Origin: Gammaproteobacteria bacterium
GTDB taxonomy: Bacteria > Pseudomonadota > Gammaproteobacteria > DSM-19610
Assembly: GCA_026197075.1 (NCBI GenBank)
Contig: JAPHQV010000015.1
Coordinates: forward strand, 62,001-126,000
Length of the DNA stretch: 64,000 nt
Reading direction: 5' to 3'
Shown here one piece after another: positions 42,318 through 51,661 of this stretch; position 1 is the stretch's first letter, and every line of letters starts with the position of its first letter. A model generated the notes under the pieces. The model ran no database searches. It was not told the origin of the DNA and saw only the letters and a list, made by a program, of their open reading frames with translations. The position numbers and the translations under genes are program-made.

Positions 42318-43031
42318 TCATCCGGCGGACATCTTCAGCTTACTCGGGACAGCAGCATTTTCAGTTGGCTTGAGCTTGAGCAGTTCTGCAATCTGCTTGC
42401 GCAGGAATTCGTTTTCGTCTTCCAGGATAGCCACGCAGAGCTTGAGTTCTTCGTTCACCCGATCCAGCTCGTTGAATCGGTCTTCTATGTCCGTTTCAGG
42501 GATTGGCTGATGTCCCAGCGCTTGCAGGAGTTCCTGGATATACTCACGCAAATGCATGATGGTTTGTTCCTGTTGCTTGGCGAGCACCACACTGGTCTGC
42601 GTGTCCTCGCCATGAATCTGGTCCCCTTTGGCCTTGCGCACATAACCTTCGGCATTCAGCAGCTGCGATACATCCCGCGCCAGCAATGACCAGCCTGCGG
42701 GATCACGCTCGCGCACGGGTGTCCGGGCCAGTGCCGATTCGTGCCGCAGAAAACGGGCACGTACCCCGAGGGATGAGCGAAGGGCAGGATCGGTTGGCTC
42801 AGATTCCGGGTTCACCTGCAGGTTCGCGACAAAGGTTTGGGTCTGAGCTGCTTCACGATCCAGGTAGAGACCGGGCGGCGGGTGGCCCTCATTCGCCTCG
42901 ATGATTTTGTGTCCGCTCCCGCCACTGACCCTGCGCATGCGCCAACCCGCGATGATCAACAGGACCAGCAGGATAACGATCACCTCGAGAAGGAAATAAA
43001 AGGACAAGGTACTTATGGTGATCATGTGCAT
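42318..43031 (-). CDS. Membrane-anchored coiled-coil protein of unknown function
   Basis: A 237-residue protein I do not recognise. A single N-terminal membrane helix (LSFYFLLEVIVILLVLLIIA, about 7-26) is followed by a basic stop-transfer RMRR, a charged middle part, and from about 135 a long helical region with Glu/Leu/Gln heptads (TIMHLREYIQELLQALG; IEDRFNELDRVNEELKLCVA; ILEDENEFLRKQIAELLKLK). The topology would be N-out/C-in with a cytosolic coiled coil. ATG 43031 or 43025 is the likely start; the frame continues to 43070. It lies downstream of the nickel transporter on the same strand, separated by about 145 bp. Confidence 0.7.
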   Translation of the reverse strand: MHMITISTLSFYFLLEVIVILLVLLIIAGWRMRRVSGGSGHKIIEANEGHPPPGLYLDREAAQTQTFVANLQVNPESEPTDPALRSSLGVRARFLRHESALARTPVRERDPAGWSLLARDVSQLLNAEGYVRKAKGDQIHGEDTQTSVVLAKQQEQTIMHLREYIQELLQALGHQPIPETDIEDRFNELDRVNEELKLCVAILEDENEFLRKQIAELLKLKPTENAAVPSKLKMSAG

Positions 43032-43176
43032 GCACCAGGTATGGCTACTCAACCAGTATCTACCGGGCATGTTTTGCGCCCGTCATGGTTGAGGTATAGC
43101 ACAACCCCGTGGCATGGCTTGCACGGAGTTAAATCCATCACCTAGGAAATGGTTTTACACAGCAGTCAACATCCGA

Positions 43177-43947
43177 TCACCAGTCATGCACATGGGGGTG
43201 CCGGTGTTCCAGATCCCCGTGACGATGCCGGTGGCTGTGCACCAGGTTGGCGGCCGCGAGCCGCGGCAAATCGTCCAGCAACGGGGCAATGGCCCCGTCG
43301 TAGACCAGCCCGTGATCCTCACCCAGTACCAGGGCGCGACTGCCCAGTTCCGGTGCCAGGCTGAGGTTGTGGGTGCTGACCAGGGTGGTCACCGGCAGGT
43401 CCGCGAGAAAATCCACCAGCCAACCCGTCGAGCGTGGATCCAGGGAAGCGGTGGGTTCATCGAGCAGCAGCAGCTTCGGTTCCATGACCAGCAGCGCGGC
43501 CAGCGCCACCTTCTGTTTCTCGCCACCCGACAGGCCGAAGGGCGGTCGCTTCAGGTGGGCCGTGATCCCCACGGTGGCAGCCCAGTGCTGCACCCGTTCT
43601 TCCAGGTCACTCACCCCCAGCTGGCGCGGCCCGAAGGCGATTTCGTCGAACACGGTGGGGTTGAACAGCATGGTGTCCGGGTTCTGGAACAACAGCGCGA
43701 CCTCCTGGCGGAAGCGGCGGTTGCGATCCGGGTCCTTGAGGCGCGCGGGATCGATCAGCTCGCCACGATAGCGGTACTGGCCCGCCGCAGGTCTGATCAG
43801 GCCGGCAAGGATCTTCAGCAAGGTCGACTTGCCGCTGCCGTTGCAGCCCAGCAGCACCCGCTTCTCCCCTTCCGCTTGCACGAATTCGATATCACGCAGA
43901 ACGTCACTGCCGTTGTAGTGATGCGTAACCCCACTCAGCTCAATCAT
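43177..43947 (-). CDS. nikO: ECF-type nickel/cobalt transporter ATPase NikO/CbiO
   Basis: A 256-residue ABC ATPase of a group I ECF transporter. Walker A is [15 protein letters not shown]-loop ALLFQNPDTMLFNPTV, signature GLSGGEKQKVALAALL, Walker B LLLLDEPTASLD and H-loop VSTHN. The C-terminus is a His-rich tail with eight His in about 23 residues (VHSHRHRHGDLEHRHPHVHD), consistent with nickel or cobalt handling. ATG 43947 overlaps the NikQ stop by 8 bp; a frame opening at 44055 is inside nikQ. It energises the NikM/NikQ membrane parts. Confidence 0.9.
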   Translation of the reverse strand: MIELSGVTHHYNGSDVLRDIEFVQAEGEKRVLLGCNGSGKSTLLKILAGLIRPAAGQYRYRGELIDPARLKDPDRNRRFRQEVALLFQNPDTMLFNPTVFDEIAFGPRQLGVSDLEERVQHWAATVGITAHLKRPPFGLSGGEKQKVALAALLVMEPKLLLLDEPTASLDPRSTGWLVDFLADLPVTTLVSTHNLSLAPELGSRALVLGEDHGLVYDGAIAPLLDDLPRLAAANLVHSHRHRHGDLEHRHPHVHDW

Positions 43948-44494
43948 GGAAAAACCCCCGTGCACGCAGGGCCAGGGCCGTCTCCCGCGCCGTGGCCAGG
44001 CCGCGATCCAGAAACCAGGAGGCCGCTGCGGCACTGGCACGATAGCGGTCGGCAAGGCGCGGGCGCCGCAGCGAGCGACTCAGCAGCGCCAGGCGAAAAT
44101 CCTCGTAGCTGCGCCGAAAGGACAAGGCCTGGCTGTAGGCAAGCCCCAACAGCCAGGTGAGGTTGGGGGAGAAATCCAGTGCCTTGAACAGGTTTACCCG
44201 TTCCATGAACAGGAAGGTCATACAACTCAACAACAGCACCCGCAGGTTGATCAGTAACAGGGTGTGCCAGGGAGACAGTTCACGCAGCCAGGCCAGCAGC
44301 AGGTAACCCAGGCTCACCGCGAGATTGAACAACAGCACCAGCCGCAGGGCTCGCCGTAGTAACGGTGCCGCATCGCGCCCGGCCAGCAGCAGGGTGAGGA
44401 GCAACGCGCCCGCCAGCCAGGCGGGCTCATGCACCAGGGTGGCCGCGAGGACCGCCAGCAGGTAACCAGCCAGGAGAGCGCGATCGAGGGTCAT
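43940..44494 (-). CDS. nikQ: ECF transporter transmembrane T-component NikQ/CbiQ
   Basis: A 184-residue membrane protein with four to five helices (about 7-35, 50-70, 78-98, 110-125). The conserved coupling motif near the C-terminus is ALLSRSLRRPRLADRY and the second Ala-Arg-Gly motif is ALALRARGF. It is shorter than many CbiQ proteins. It overlaps nikM by 4 bp (ATGA) and nikO by 8 bp. It transmits ATPase movement to the substrate-binding NikM. Confidence 0.88.
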   Translation of the reverse strand: MTLDRALLAGYLLAVLAATLVHEPAWLAGALLLTLLLAGRDAAPLLRRALRLVLLFNLAVSLGYLLLAWLRELSPWHTLLLINLRVLLLSCMTFLFMERVNLFKALDFSPNLTWLLGLAYSQALSFRRSYEDFRLALLSRSLRRPRLADRYRASAAAASWFLDRGLATARETALALRARGFFHD

Positions 44495-45138
44495 GCGGCG
44501 TGGCGCGCACGCAGGCGCGTCAGGTAGTGATGACCGAAGACCGTGAGCACGCCCTCGCCCAGCCCCAGGATCAGATGAGGAATGAGCACCGCGGGCAGGG
44601 TGATGGCCAGGTCGAAGGGAAAGAACAGGGGCCGTCCCTGGTCATCCTGCGCGATCAGTGGCTGCAGGCCCAGCACCAGGGCGACCAGCAGCGCCGGCAA
44701 CAGCACCGACATCCAGCCGGCCAGGAACAAGGCGGCCCGAGCCTGTATGCGGCGCAGACCCCGCCACAGGAGCCAGGCCGTCAGGCTGCCGAGGAAACCC
44801 ATGGCCAGTGCGTTGATGGGCAGGGCCGTGATGCCGCCGTCGCCGAACAACAGGGCCTGCATGAGCAGCACCAGGGAAACCGCCAGGAAGGCCGTCCAGA
44901 CACCGAAACTCACCGCCAGCAAGGCGATTCCGCTGGCATGGGCCGTAGTGCCACCCGGTAGTGGAAGCGCCACCATCATGAGCACGAAGGAAAGCGCGGT
45001 GAGCACGGCGATATAAGGTAGCGTCTCCTCGTCCAGTCGGGTACGCACCCGCCGCAGTGCCAGCCACCAGAGCCCGGCACAGATGATATAGGCCGGCACA
45101 TAAGTCTGGGGGGAGATGAAACCATCGGGTATATGCAT
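44491..45138 (-). CDS. nikM: ECF transporter substrate-binding membrane protein NikM/CbiM
   Basis: A 215-residue integral membrane protein of six to seven helices. The N-terminus MHIPDGFISP is diagnostic: the amino group with His2 and a later His coordinate the metal ion. The central LPLPGGTTAHASGIALLAV contains that second His. Ni(II) is preferred to Co(II) because the neighbouring small protein is NikL-like and the locus sits between two [NiFe] hydrogenase operons. Specificity cannot be proven from sequence. Confidence 0.92.
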   Translation of the reverse strand: MHIPDGFISPQTYVPAYIICAGLWWLALRRVRTRLDEETLPYIAVLTALSFVLMMVALPLPGGTTAHASGIALLAVSFGVWTAFLAVSLVLLMQALLFGDGGITALPINALAMGFLGSLTAWLLWRGLRRIQARAALFLAGWMSVLLPALLVALVLGLQPLIAQDDQGRPLFFPFDLAITLPAVLIPHLILGLGEGVLTVFGHHYLTRLRARHAA

Positions 45139-45164
45139 CGCGTGTCAGCAGGGCGGCATCGATT

Positions 45165-45599
45165 TCACGGTCTCTGTTTCCTGCGAACGAACAGCATCAG
45201 GATCCCAAACAGACCGAGAATCAGGGATACCCCCACGAGCAGGCTCGCATGGCGTTCATGGAACGGCTTGTCCAATCCGCTGAGCCGTGCCATGGCATCG
45301 GTTGTGAAGCGGATATCCAGGCCGTGACCATCCTCGGAAAAGGCGATCAGGCGCCAGCGTCCGGCCTGGTCGGGCAGGAAGGCGATACGACCCTGGCCAT
45401 CGGTGCGGCCAAGCTGGTATGGCTGGCTATCGCCCTCCCGGTAGATCTCGTACGCCTCAAAATGAAAGCTGCTGTCATCGGCATGGAAAAGACGCAGTAT
45501 GGTGGCCTCGCCCTGCGTGGCGGTGTACTGCAGGTCATGTGCCTGTACGAGCATGGGGCAGAGGCCACACAGGAAAACCAGTACTGACTTCACGCACAT
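45165..45599 (-). CDS. nikL: NikL-like accessory membrane protein of the nickel ECF transporter
   Basis: A 144-residue protein. A signal peptide (VLVFLCGLCPMLVQA) exposes an N-terminal His-Asp (AHDLQY) in the mature protein, a metal-binding feature of NikL. An Ig-like or DUF4198-type beta domain follows (YEIYREGDSQPYQLGRTDGQ, AFLPDQAGRWRLIAFSEDGHG). One C-terminal helix (LLVGVSLILGLFGILMLFV) ends in RRKQRP. No nikK is seen. It begins the nikLMQO operon. The start codon lies just after a hairpin/T-run (45622-45645) that belongs to the upstream gene or attenuates this one. Confidence 0.82.
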   Translation of the reverse strand: MCVKSVLVFLCGLCPMLVQAHDLQYTATQGEATILRLFHADDSSFHFEAYEIYREGDSQPYQLGRTDGQGRIAFLPDQAGRWRLIAFSEDGHGLDIRFTTDAMARLSGLDKPFHERHASLLVGVSLILGLFGILMLFVRRKQRP

Positions 45600-45621
45600 T
45601 CACCCCGGGCCGGGTCAGGAG

Positions 45622-45645
45622 AAAGAAAAACCTCGTATAGCGAGG
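45622..45645 (-). terminator. Short hairpin with T-run (terminator or attenuator)
   Basis: On the minus strand CCTCG-CTATA-CGAGG is followed by TTTTTCTTT. It is 113 bp past the chemoreceptor stop and only 22 bp before the nikL start. The stem is short (5 bp). Confidence 0.5.
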
Positions 45646-45757
45646 AAACTATAGTTCTTCATGCGCGGAATCAAGTAAAGATTGCCGGTGTGGATGGCAG
45701 GGATGTCGGACCGGGAACGGATCGCCAGGCCGCGAAGGTACGCCCCGGTCTGGCGAA

Positions 45758-47818
45758 CTACACCTTGAAACTGCCCACCAGGGTCTGCAGCTCGCTCGAC
45801 AGGCGCGCCAGGTCGTGGCTGGCCTCGGCCAGCTGCTCGGTGCCGGTGGAAGAACTGTCGGCGATGTGGGTGATATTGATGACGCTTTGATTGATATCCT
45901 CGGCCACCTGACCCTGTTGGCGGGCGGCATCCGCAATCTGCTGGTTCATATCCTTGATCCTGTTGACCGCGCTGGCGATGCTCTGCAGGGCCTTCCCGGC
46001 ATTGTCCGCCTGCTCGACGCTGGACTGAGCCTGGTTACGACCCGCCTCCATTGCGGCGACCGCATTCCTGGCACCGGTCTGCAATGCTTCGATCATCTGC
46101 CTGATTTCCCCGGTCGAGGATTGGGTACGGCTGGCCAGGTTACGCACCTCGTCGGCCACCACGGCAAAACCCCGCCCCTGCTCCCCGGCCCGGGCGGCTT
46201 CGATGGCGGCATTCAACGCCAGCAGGTTGGTCTGTTCTGCAATGCCCTGTATCACGGACAGAACAGCGCCGATTTTGTCGCTATCCTCTTCCAGCCGGCT
46301 GATGACATCACTGGCCGTCTCGACTTCCTGTGCGAGGCGACCGATGGAATTGATGGTGTTATTGACAACCGACCGTCCTGCCGCGGCCTGGCTGTCGGCC
46401 TCGCTCGCGGTCTCCGCGGCGGACTCGGCATTGCCGGCAACCTCCTGCACCGTGGATGTCATCTCCGTCATCGCCGTGGCCACCTGCTCGGTCTCGCTGC
46501 GTTGCCGGTATACCCCCTGGCTGGTCTCGCTGGTAATGATGGACATTTCCTCCGCAGCTGCCGCCAGCTGCGTGGTCGCACTGGAAACCTGTCGGACCAT
46601 CTCCTGGATCTTGTCGATGAATTTATTGAAACTGGCGGACAATTGGCCCATCTCGTCCTGGCCCTGCACTTGCAGGCGGCGGGTCAGATCCCCCTCACCC
46701 TCCGAGATGTCTTCCATGGCCTGAACCGCAATCTGCATCGGACGGGTGATGGAACGGGCCAACAGCAGGGCACCACCGCCACCGAGGACCAGGCCCAGCA
46801 GCAACAGCGTGCCAACCAGGCCCTTGGTCGTGGTTACGTCCGCCAGCAGGGATTGGGTGGAACCTTCCACATCCTCACGCTGCCCCCGTACCAGCCAATC
46901 GATATCCTGGCGAATATCCTGTGCCAGGGGACCGATCTCGGTGCGAATCAGGTAGGAATCCGTTCGCCATTGATCGCTGCTGTGCACCCGGAACAGTTCA
47001 TCCTGCAATTCAATATAGCGATTCGCCGCTTCGCGGACTACGGAGACAGCGTCCTCCTGTTCGAAGCTCAACAGGTCACTGTAGTTTGCGATTCGCTCCA
47101 GCACTTCGATGAAACCTTCGCGAAACAGTACCGCATTACTGCGGTTGGCCTCGACACGAAACGCGATGAAGGCACGGTTGTTGTTCAGTACATTCATCCA
47201 GGTCTGGCGCAACTCCGCAAGCTCGAGCAGCAGCTGCTTACGCTCCGACGAGGCTTCCTGCTCGGCTTCCGAAGTCAGCATCTGGTTGAGATACTGCTGT
47301 ATTTCCGATGCCACCGGCTCCATCTGCGAAGCCGAGAAACCGATGCCCGGCTGATTCAGGTTGAAGTCTTCGGCCAGTTGCAACATTCTGTCGCGGTAGA
47401 GGGAATAACGATCGATATCACGCACGATCTTCTCGACCCTTCCGCGGAGTTCGGAATTCCCTTCGAGGGCGTTCAGGGTCATCATCGCCTGCGCCATCTC
47501 ACCCAGCCGCTGCAGGTTGCTTTCATACTCCTGGCGTTCATCCTCGGCATTGCTGAGCAGGTAAAATCCAAGGGCAGAGTTGGTACGATCCAGCATGGCG
47601 GCCAGCTCCATGGAAGCCAGCACCATGGGTTGACTGACATCCACTACCCCATGCAGATTCTGCTGGGCGCGTGACAGGCTGCCAAGGGAAGTAAGGGACA
47701 CAATGGCCAGCAGCAGCACCAGGATACCGAAGCCCATCCATAACTTGTGACGGATCTTGAACCCGGAGAAGGCTTGCTCGAGTTTACGTGACGATGGCAT
47801 GGGTTCTGGCGCTTGCAT
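45758..47818 (-). CDS. Methyl-accepting chemotaxis protein
   Basis: A 686-residue transmembrane chemoreceptor. Helix 1 is [19 protein letters not shown] at about 28-46. The periplasmic part of about 280 residues is predicted helical (two four-helix-bundle-like repeats). Helix 2 is [20 protein letters not shown] at about 333-352, followed by HAMP ([22 protein letters not shown]). The cytoplasmic hairpin has the strictly conserved tip [20 protein letters not shown] plus [16 protein letters not shown]. There is no C-terminal CheR-tether pentapeptide. The ligand is unknown; the position beside nickel and hydrogenase genes gives no proof. Confidence 0.93.
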   Translation of the reverse strand: MQAPEPMPSSRKLEQAFSGFKIRHKLWMGFGILVLLLAIVSLTSLGSLSRAQQNLHGVVDVSQPMVLASMELAAMLDRTNSALGFYLLSNAEDERQEYESNLQRLGEMAQAMMTLNALEGNSELRGRVEKIVRDIDRYSLYRDRMLQLAEDFNLNQPGIGFSASQMEPVASEIQQYLNQMLTSEAEQEASSERKQLLLELAELRQTWMNVLNNNRAFIAFRVEANRSNAVLFREGFIEVLERIANYSDLLSFEQEDAVSVVREAANRYIELQDELFRVHSSDQWRTDSYLIRTEIGPLAQDIRQDIDWLVRGQREDVEGSTQSLLADVTTTKGLVGTLLLLGLVLGGGGALLLARSITRPMQIAVQAMEDISEGEGDLTRRLQVQGQDEMGQLSASFNKFIDKIQEMVRQVSSATTQLAAAAEEMSIITSETSQGVYRQRSETEQVATAMTEMTSTVQEVAGNAESAAETASEADSQAAAGRSVVNNTINSIGRLAQEVETASDVISRLEEDSDKIGAVLSVIQGIAEQTNLLALNAAIEAARAGEQGRGFAVVADEVRNLASRTQSSTGEIRQMIEALQTGARNAVAAMEAGRNQAQSSVEQADNAGKALQSIASAVNRIKDMNQQIADAARQQGQVAEDINQSVINITHIADSSSTGTEQLAEASHDLARLSSELQTLVGSFKV

Positions 47819-48010
47819 GGTTCACCTCCGACCCGATCTCACCATCCCGCCAGCGCGTGCAGTCTACGTGATTATTCAACCAAGGCACGGAGGAGGCGGG
47901 GACAGGGCCTCTACCGGTTGCTGTCGGCGAATCATTGGAAAACTTGACGCAAAATTCGCGGGCATGGCGGGTCTGGCAGACCGCCACGGCCCGGGTTGGC
48001 GCTCGTCCTG

Positions 48011-49351
48011 TCAGCCTGCCTCGCAGAGGGTTCTGCGGAAACGTTCCTCGTCGATGTGCGCGCCCAGGAAGGTCGCGATGGCGCGCATGTCCTGCTCGGC
48101 ATTCTCCAGGCAGGAGGTGCCGCCCGGCGAGGGTGTCATATTGAAAATGGCGCCGATGCCGGTATCGATCTTGGCCTCGCCCATCAGCAGTTTCATGTTC
48201 GGCTTGTCGATGAGCTGCGGACGGATGCCGCCCACCTTGCGGGCAAACTCCAGGTCACGAAAGCGCAAGCCGGGCACGATCTTGCGCGCATCACGCAGGA
48301 ACAGCCATTTCCGGATGATGGGGATCTCGAACAGGATATTCTTGAGCATGTAATTGCGGATATCCGGCACCTTGAACAGGTCCCAGAGCACCCGCGCCAC
48401 GCGCCGGTCAAAGCGGAATACGCGCAGAAAATCGGGCAGCGTCCGGTAATTGTAGCGCTCCAGGATGGGCAGGATCAGCGCCGTGGGCCCGAAGCGGGTC
48501 TTGCCCGGCACCTGGACGTCCGGATCACCGTGGATGGCGGCAAAAGGCAGCTTGTCGTTCTGCACCGTGTAGACCTTGCCGTTGAGGATCTGGGGTGTGA
48601 AATAATAACTGCCAGCCACCGGCAGGCAGGAATACTCCAGGCCATAGCCGAGATCCTGGGCCAGTTTCAGGCTGTGGCCGCCGGCGCAGACCACCAGGGA
48701 GCGGCTCCGGAAACAGGCGCTACCAGTCTCCACCAGGAAGCAGCCGTCCTCGATATGAATACGTTGCACCTGCTGGTTGTAGCGTACATCGATGGCCTTG
48801 CCCTCGGCCTGCTGCGCCTGGCGCACGAAGGAACGTGACGCCGCTTCGAAATCCACCGCCGTGTATTCGTCGGTGGACCCCAACGCCAGCAACTCCTCCT
48901 GTCGCAGCTTGCCATCGGGACCCGTGGCCACGCTGGGCTCGATACGGGCAATGGCCTTCAGGTCCAGCAGCCGCAGGTGCGGGTAATGGGGGCTGAGCCG
49001 GGTAAAACGTTCGCGCAGCAGCGCACACTCGCGCGCACCCACCCCCAGCACCATCTTCGGGTACCGGAAGATCAGGTGGTCCCTGTCGGGCTGGCCGAGG
49101 CAATAACGTGCCAGCATGGCGGCGGCCCGCTGCACCTTGAGGGCCTTCTCCAGGCTGTAGTTGGTCTCGATGTCCCCGCAGTGCAGGGTCTGGCTGTTAT
49201 TGCTGGCCAGTGAATTGACCCGCGCGGGCGCAGCGTATTTCTCCAGCAAGCCGATGGACTGGATATCGGTGAAGCTGGCCGTCTGATACAGCAAGGCGGC
49301 ACCGGTGATGCCACCGCCGATGATCAGCAGGTCGTAGACTTCATTACTCAT
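48011..49351 (-). CDS. mqo: Malate:quinone oxidoreductase (Helicobacter-like type)
   Basis: A 446-residue peripheral membrane flavoprotein oxidising malate to oxaloacetate with electrons to quinone. The N-terminal dinucleotide fold is DLLIIGGGITGAALLYQTA. The family-typical NNSQTLHCGDIETNYSLEKA lies at about 51-70. The FAD-contact phrase near the middle is SCLPVAGSYYFTPQILNGKV, then PFAAIHGDPDV, TRFGPTALILP and the C-terminal IFNMTPSPGGTSCLENA. Similarity by memory is greatest to the epsilonproteobacterial Mqo branch, not to the long E. coli Mqo. It starts 30 bp after pyruvate kinase and is probably in operon with it. Confidence 0.88.
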   Translation of the reverse strand: MSNEVYDLLIIGGGITGAALLYQTASFTDIQSIGLLEKYAAPARVNSLASNNSQTLHCGDIETNYSLEKALKVQRAAAMLARYCLGQPDRDHLIFRYPKMVLGVGARECALLRERFTRLSPHYPHLRLLDLKAIARIEPSVATGPDGKLRQEELLALGSTDEYTAVDFEAASRSFVRQAQQAEGKAIDVRYNQQVQRIHIEDGCFLVETGSACFRSRSLVVCAGGHSLKLAQDLGYGLEYSCLPVAGSYYFTPQILNGKVYTVQNDKLPFAAIHGDPDVQVPGKTRFGPTALILPILERYNYRTLPDFLRVFRFDRRVARVLWDLFKVPDIRNYMLKNILFEIPIIRKWLFLRDARKIVPGLRFRDLEFARKVGGIRPQLIDKPNMKLLMGEAKIDTGIGAIFNMTPSPGGTSCLENAEQDMRAIATFLGAHIDEERFRRTLCEAG

Positions 49352-49381
49352 GGTTCAGATCCAGGGTATACATGCGCACAA

Positions 49382-50845
49382 TCAGAGGTGCAACACCTTC
49401 ATGGACGGCTCGTTGCGGGCCGGATCGTCATGGAAGCCGGCCACCAGCAACACGTCGTGTCCGGCCTTGCCCAGGTGGCAGCAACTGGCAATATGATGAC
49501 ACATCCGCCGCCAGTCCTGGGTCTCCTCCTCGGTGGATTGCACGGGCACGATGCCCCAGTGCAGGGCCAGCAGGCGGCATACGGAAGCCCTGGCGCAAAC
49601 ACCCACCGTGGGGGAAATTGGCCGGTGCGCCGCGACGATGCGCGCCGTGGTGCCGGTGCGGGTAGGCACCACGATGGCCTCGATCTCCAGGTCGCGGCTC
49701 AATTGCATGGCGGCGTGGGCCATGGATTCGCGCAAGAGGTTCACCTTGTTGCTGCGATCGGCGGTGGGCTCCGGGGCGAAACAGCCCTGCTCCCATTGGT
49801 GGCGCTCCACCTCGCGCAACACCCGGTCCATGGTCTCCACGGCCCGCAAGGGATACTTTCCGGCCGCCGTCTCGCCGGACAGCATGACGGCATCGGCACT
49901 CATCAGGGCCGCATTGGCCACATCGCCCACCTCGGCGCGGGTGGCCGTGGGTTGGTCGATCATGGACTCCAGCATCTGGGTCGCCACGATCACCGGTACC
50001 GATTGCTGACGCGCCTTTTCCACCAGCTCACGCTGGATGAGCGGCACCTGCTCGGCGGGCAGCTCGATGCCGAGGTCACCCCGGGCGATCATGATGCCGT
50101 AGGAATGCACCAGTATCTCATCGATATTGGCCACCGCTTCCGGACGTTCGATCTTGCTGATCACCGGAATCAACCGCCCCTGCCCCTGCAGGAACCGGTT
50201 CAGGCGCTTGAGATCGGCGGCTCCGCGCACGAAGCTCAGCGCCAGAAAATCGATCTCCAGCTCCACTGCCAGAGCCGCGTCCTCCCGGTCCTTGGCACTG
50301 AAGGCCGGCGCGGACACCTGTGAATCGGGCAGGTTCATGCCCTTGTGGTCGGATAAGGGACCGCCGTGAATCACCTTGCAGTGGATGTCTCGCCCCTCGA
50401 TGGACTGTACGCGCAACTCCAGTCGGCCATCATCCAGCAGAATCCGTTCGCCAGGACGCACATCGCGGTGCAGTTGGCGGTACTGGGAGGGAATCAGGCC
50501 GGGAGTCCCCGTCACGGCCCGGGTGGTCACCAGTACCCGGCTGCCCCTGGCAAGCTGGATGGCGCCCTGTTCGAAACGCCCGGTGCGCAGCTTGGGTCCA
50601 CGCAAGTCCATGAGGATGGCCACATGGCGGCCCAATCGGGCGGCGGTCTCCCGTACCAGGGCCACGGCCCGACGATGGTGATCATGGCTGCCATGGGACA
50701 GGTTGAGGCGGATCACATCGACGCCGGCACCCAGCAATTGCTCCACCACGGCCGGTGAATCCGTGGCCGGCCCCAGGGTGGCAATGATCTTCGTGCGCCG
50801 CCAATGCAGGGCCAGCGCCTTGCCCTCCAGAATCTTTTCACCCAT
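49382..50845 (-). CDS. pyk: Pyruvate kinase
   Basis: A 487-residue glycolytic enzyme making pyruvate and ATP from phosphoenolpyruvate and ADP. Signatures are TKIIATLGPATDSPAVVEQL, DVIRLNLSHGSHDHHRRAV, ILMDLRGPKLRTGRF, the metal and catalytic ISKIERPEAVANIDEIL, IMIARGDLGIELPAEQVPLI and VATQMLESMI. The C-terminal allosteric domain (about 355-487) is shorter and ends EPSMKVLHL. ATG 50845 (MGEKILEGKAL) is chosen. The frame extends upstream to 50929 but that part looks non-coding. It is likely co-transcribed with mqo. Confidence 0.94.
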   Translation of the reverse strand: MGEKILEGKALALHWRRTKIIATLGPATDSPAVVEQLLGAGVDVIRLNLSHGSHDHHRRAVALVRETAARLGRHVAILMDLRGPKLRTGRFEQGAIQLARGSRVLVTTRAVTGTPGLIPSQYRQLHRDVRPGERILLDDGRLELRVQSIEGRDIHCKVIHGGPLSDHKGMNLPDSQVSAPAFSAKDREDAALAVELEIDFLALSFVRGAADLKRLNRFLQGQGRLIPVISKIERPEAVANIDEILVHSYGIMIARGDLGIELPAEQVPLIQRELVEKARQQSVPVIVATQMLESMIDQPTATRAEVGDVANAALMSADAVMLSGETAAGKYPLRAVETMDRVLREVERHQWEQGCFAPEPTADRSNKVNLLRESMAHAAMQLSRDLEIEAIVVPTRTGTTARIVAAHRPISPTVGVCARASVCRLLALHWGIVPVQSTEEETQDWRRMCHHIASCCHLGKAGHDVLLVAGFHDDPARNEPSMKVLHL

Positions 50846-50932
50846 CACCCTGTCCCCGGCCAAGTACCATACGAAAAACGTGTCTGAACAGGCCAAATGA
50901 TACAGCAGGCCGTAGGCAAATATCTCCACAGG

Positions 50933-51193
50933 CTAAAGTTTCGGGCCACCGGGATCGGACTCGATCTTGCACGCCTGTGCCAGCAACATGACGACAAGGA
51001 AATGGTGAATACAGCTGCCTGCCAGGTGGTGAAAAACCATAATGAGGAACAGCAGGTACTGGAGAAACTCACCCGCCTGTACCGGGAAGCGGGCGCGGAA
51101 GAGGAAGGCAAAGCGACAGAACAGCGTGGTAATGCCGGCTGTGATGCGCAGCCGGCTGCGCTATGAGGGTAATCGACTCAACAGCAGCCTCAT
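50933..51193 (-). pseudogene. Small membrane-protein frame with an in-frame amber codon
   Basis: ATG 51193 has AGGA 6 bases upstream and opens MRLLLSRLPS, then TAG at 51163-51161, then a 75-codon open continuation to TAG at 50935-50933. The continuation is strongly hydrophobic and helical (ITTLFCRFAFLFRARF; EFLQYLLFLIMVFHHLAGSC; IHHFLVVMLLAQAC). It reads like a decayed or amber-interrupted two-helix membrane protein. A plus-strand frame over the same bases (50897-51166) is less protein-like. I do not recognise a family. It could also be chance. Confidence 0.4.
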
Positions 51194-51257
51194 CCAGATC
51201 CTGACCTTCTAGCTTCCGTGAGAACTGGATCAGAGGCCGTAGCTCGGGACATCGCGC

Positions 51258-51524
51258 TCAAGCCCCACCCTGTTTGGTTGGAGGACGATGTTCCATGTCC
51301 CTCTGCGCATCCAGCTGCCGCAGGGCCGTCAGCACCTCGTCCAACAGGTCCGGTGGTCCACCACTCATGTTTTCTTCCTCGGCCACTTCGAGTTCGCGCG
51401 CGTCATACTCCCAGCGACGCAGCACCTTGATCTTTTCCTCCCGACTGAGTTCCCGGTCATCCAGTACCTCGGCCGGCGCATGGTAGTGGCTGGCCGGATC
51501 CAGCATTGCCTGTTCGACGTCCAT
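51258..51524 (-). CDS. Small conserved acidic protein downstream of group 1e hydrogenase
   Basis: An 88-residue soluble protein, probably all helical. ATG 51524 follows GGGAGAAGG and begins MDVEQAMLDPASHYHAPAEV; the frame opening at 51668 is rejected. The core DDRELSREEKIKVLRRWEYDARELEVAEEENM is a recognisable conserved small-protein pattern of proteobacteria with no known function (shown here only by its ends DDRELSREEKIK and RRWEYDARELEVAEEE). It follows the hydrogenase large-subunit gene by 137 bp and could be the last gene of that operon. Confidence 0.78.
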   Translation of the reverse strand: MDVEQAMLDPASHYHAPAEVLDDRELSREEKIKVLRRWEYDARELEVAEEENMSGGPPDLLDEVLTALRQLDAQRDMEHRPPTKQGGA

Positions 51525-51661
51525 AAGCCTTCTCCCAACAGAGTCAGTCCCTATAAACCATAGACGATGAATGGCCGGGAGAGAACCGGGTGAAGCGGAC
51601 GGGATTTCGCCATCCGTACCGGCCACGCACGGATGCGAAACGGGGTTTCGGCCCGGATTGT

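Noticed and set aside
50897-51166. Plus-strand 89-codon frame upstream of pyruvate kinase
   Set aside because: No start signal or recognisable domain, and the opposite strand has a more plausible hydrophobic frame.
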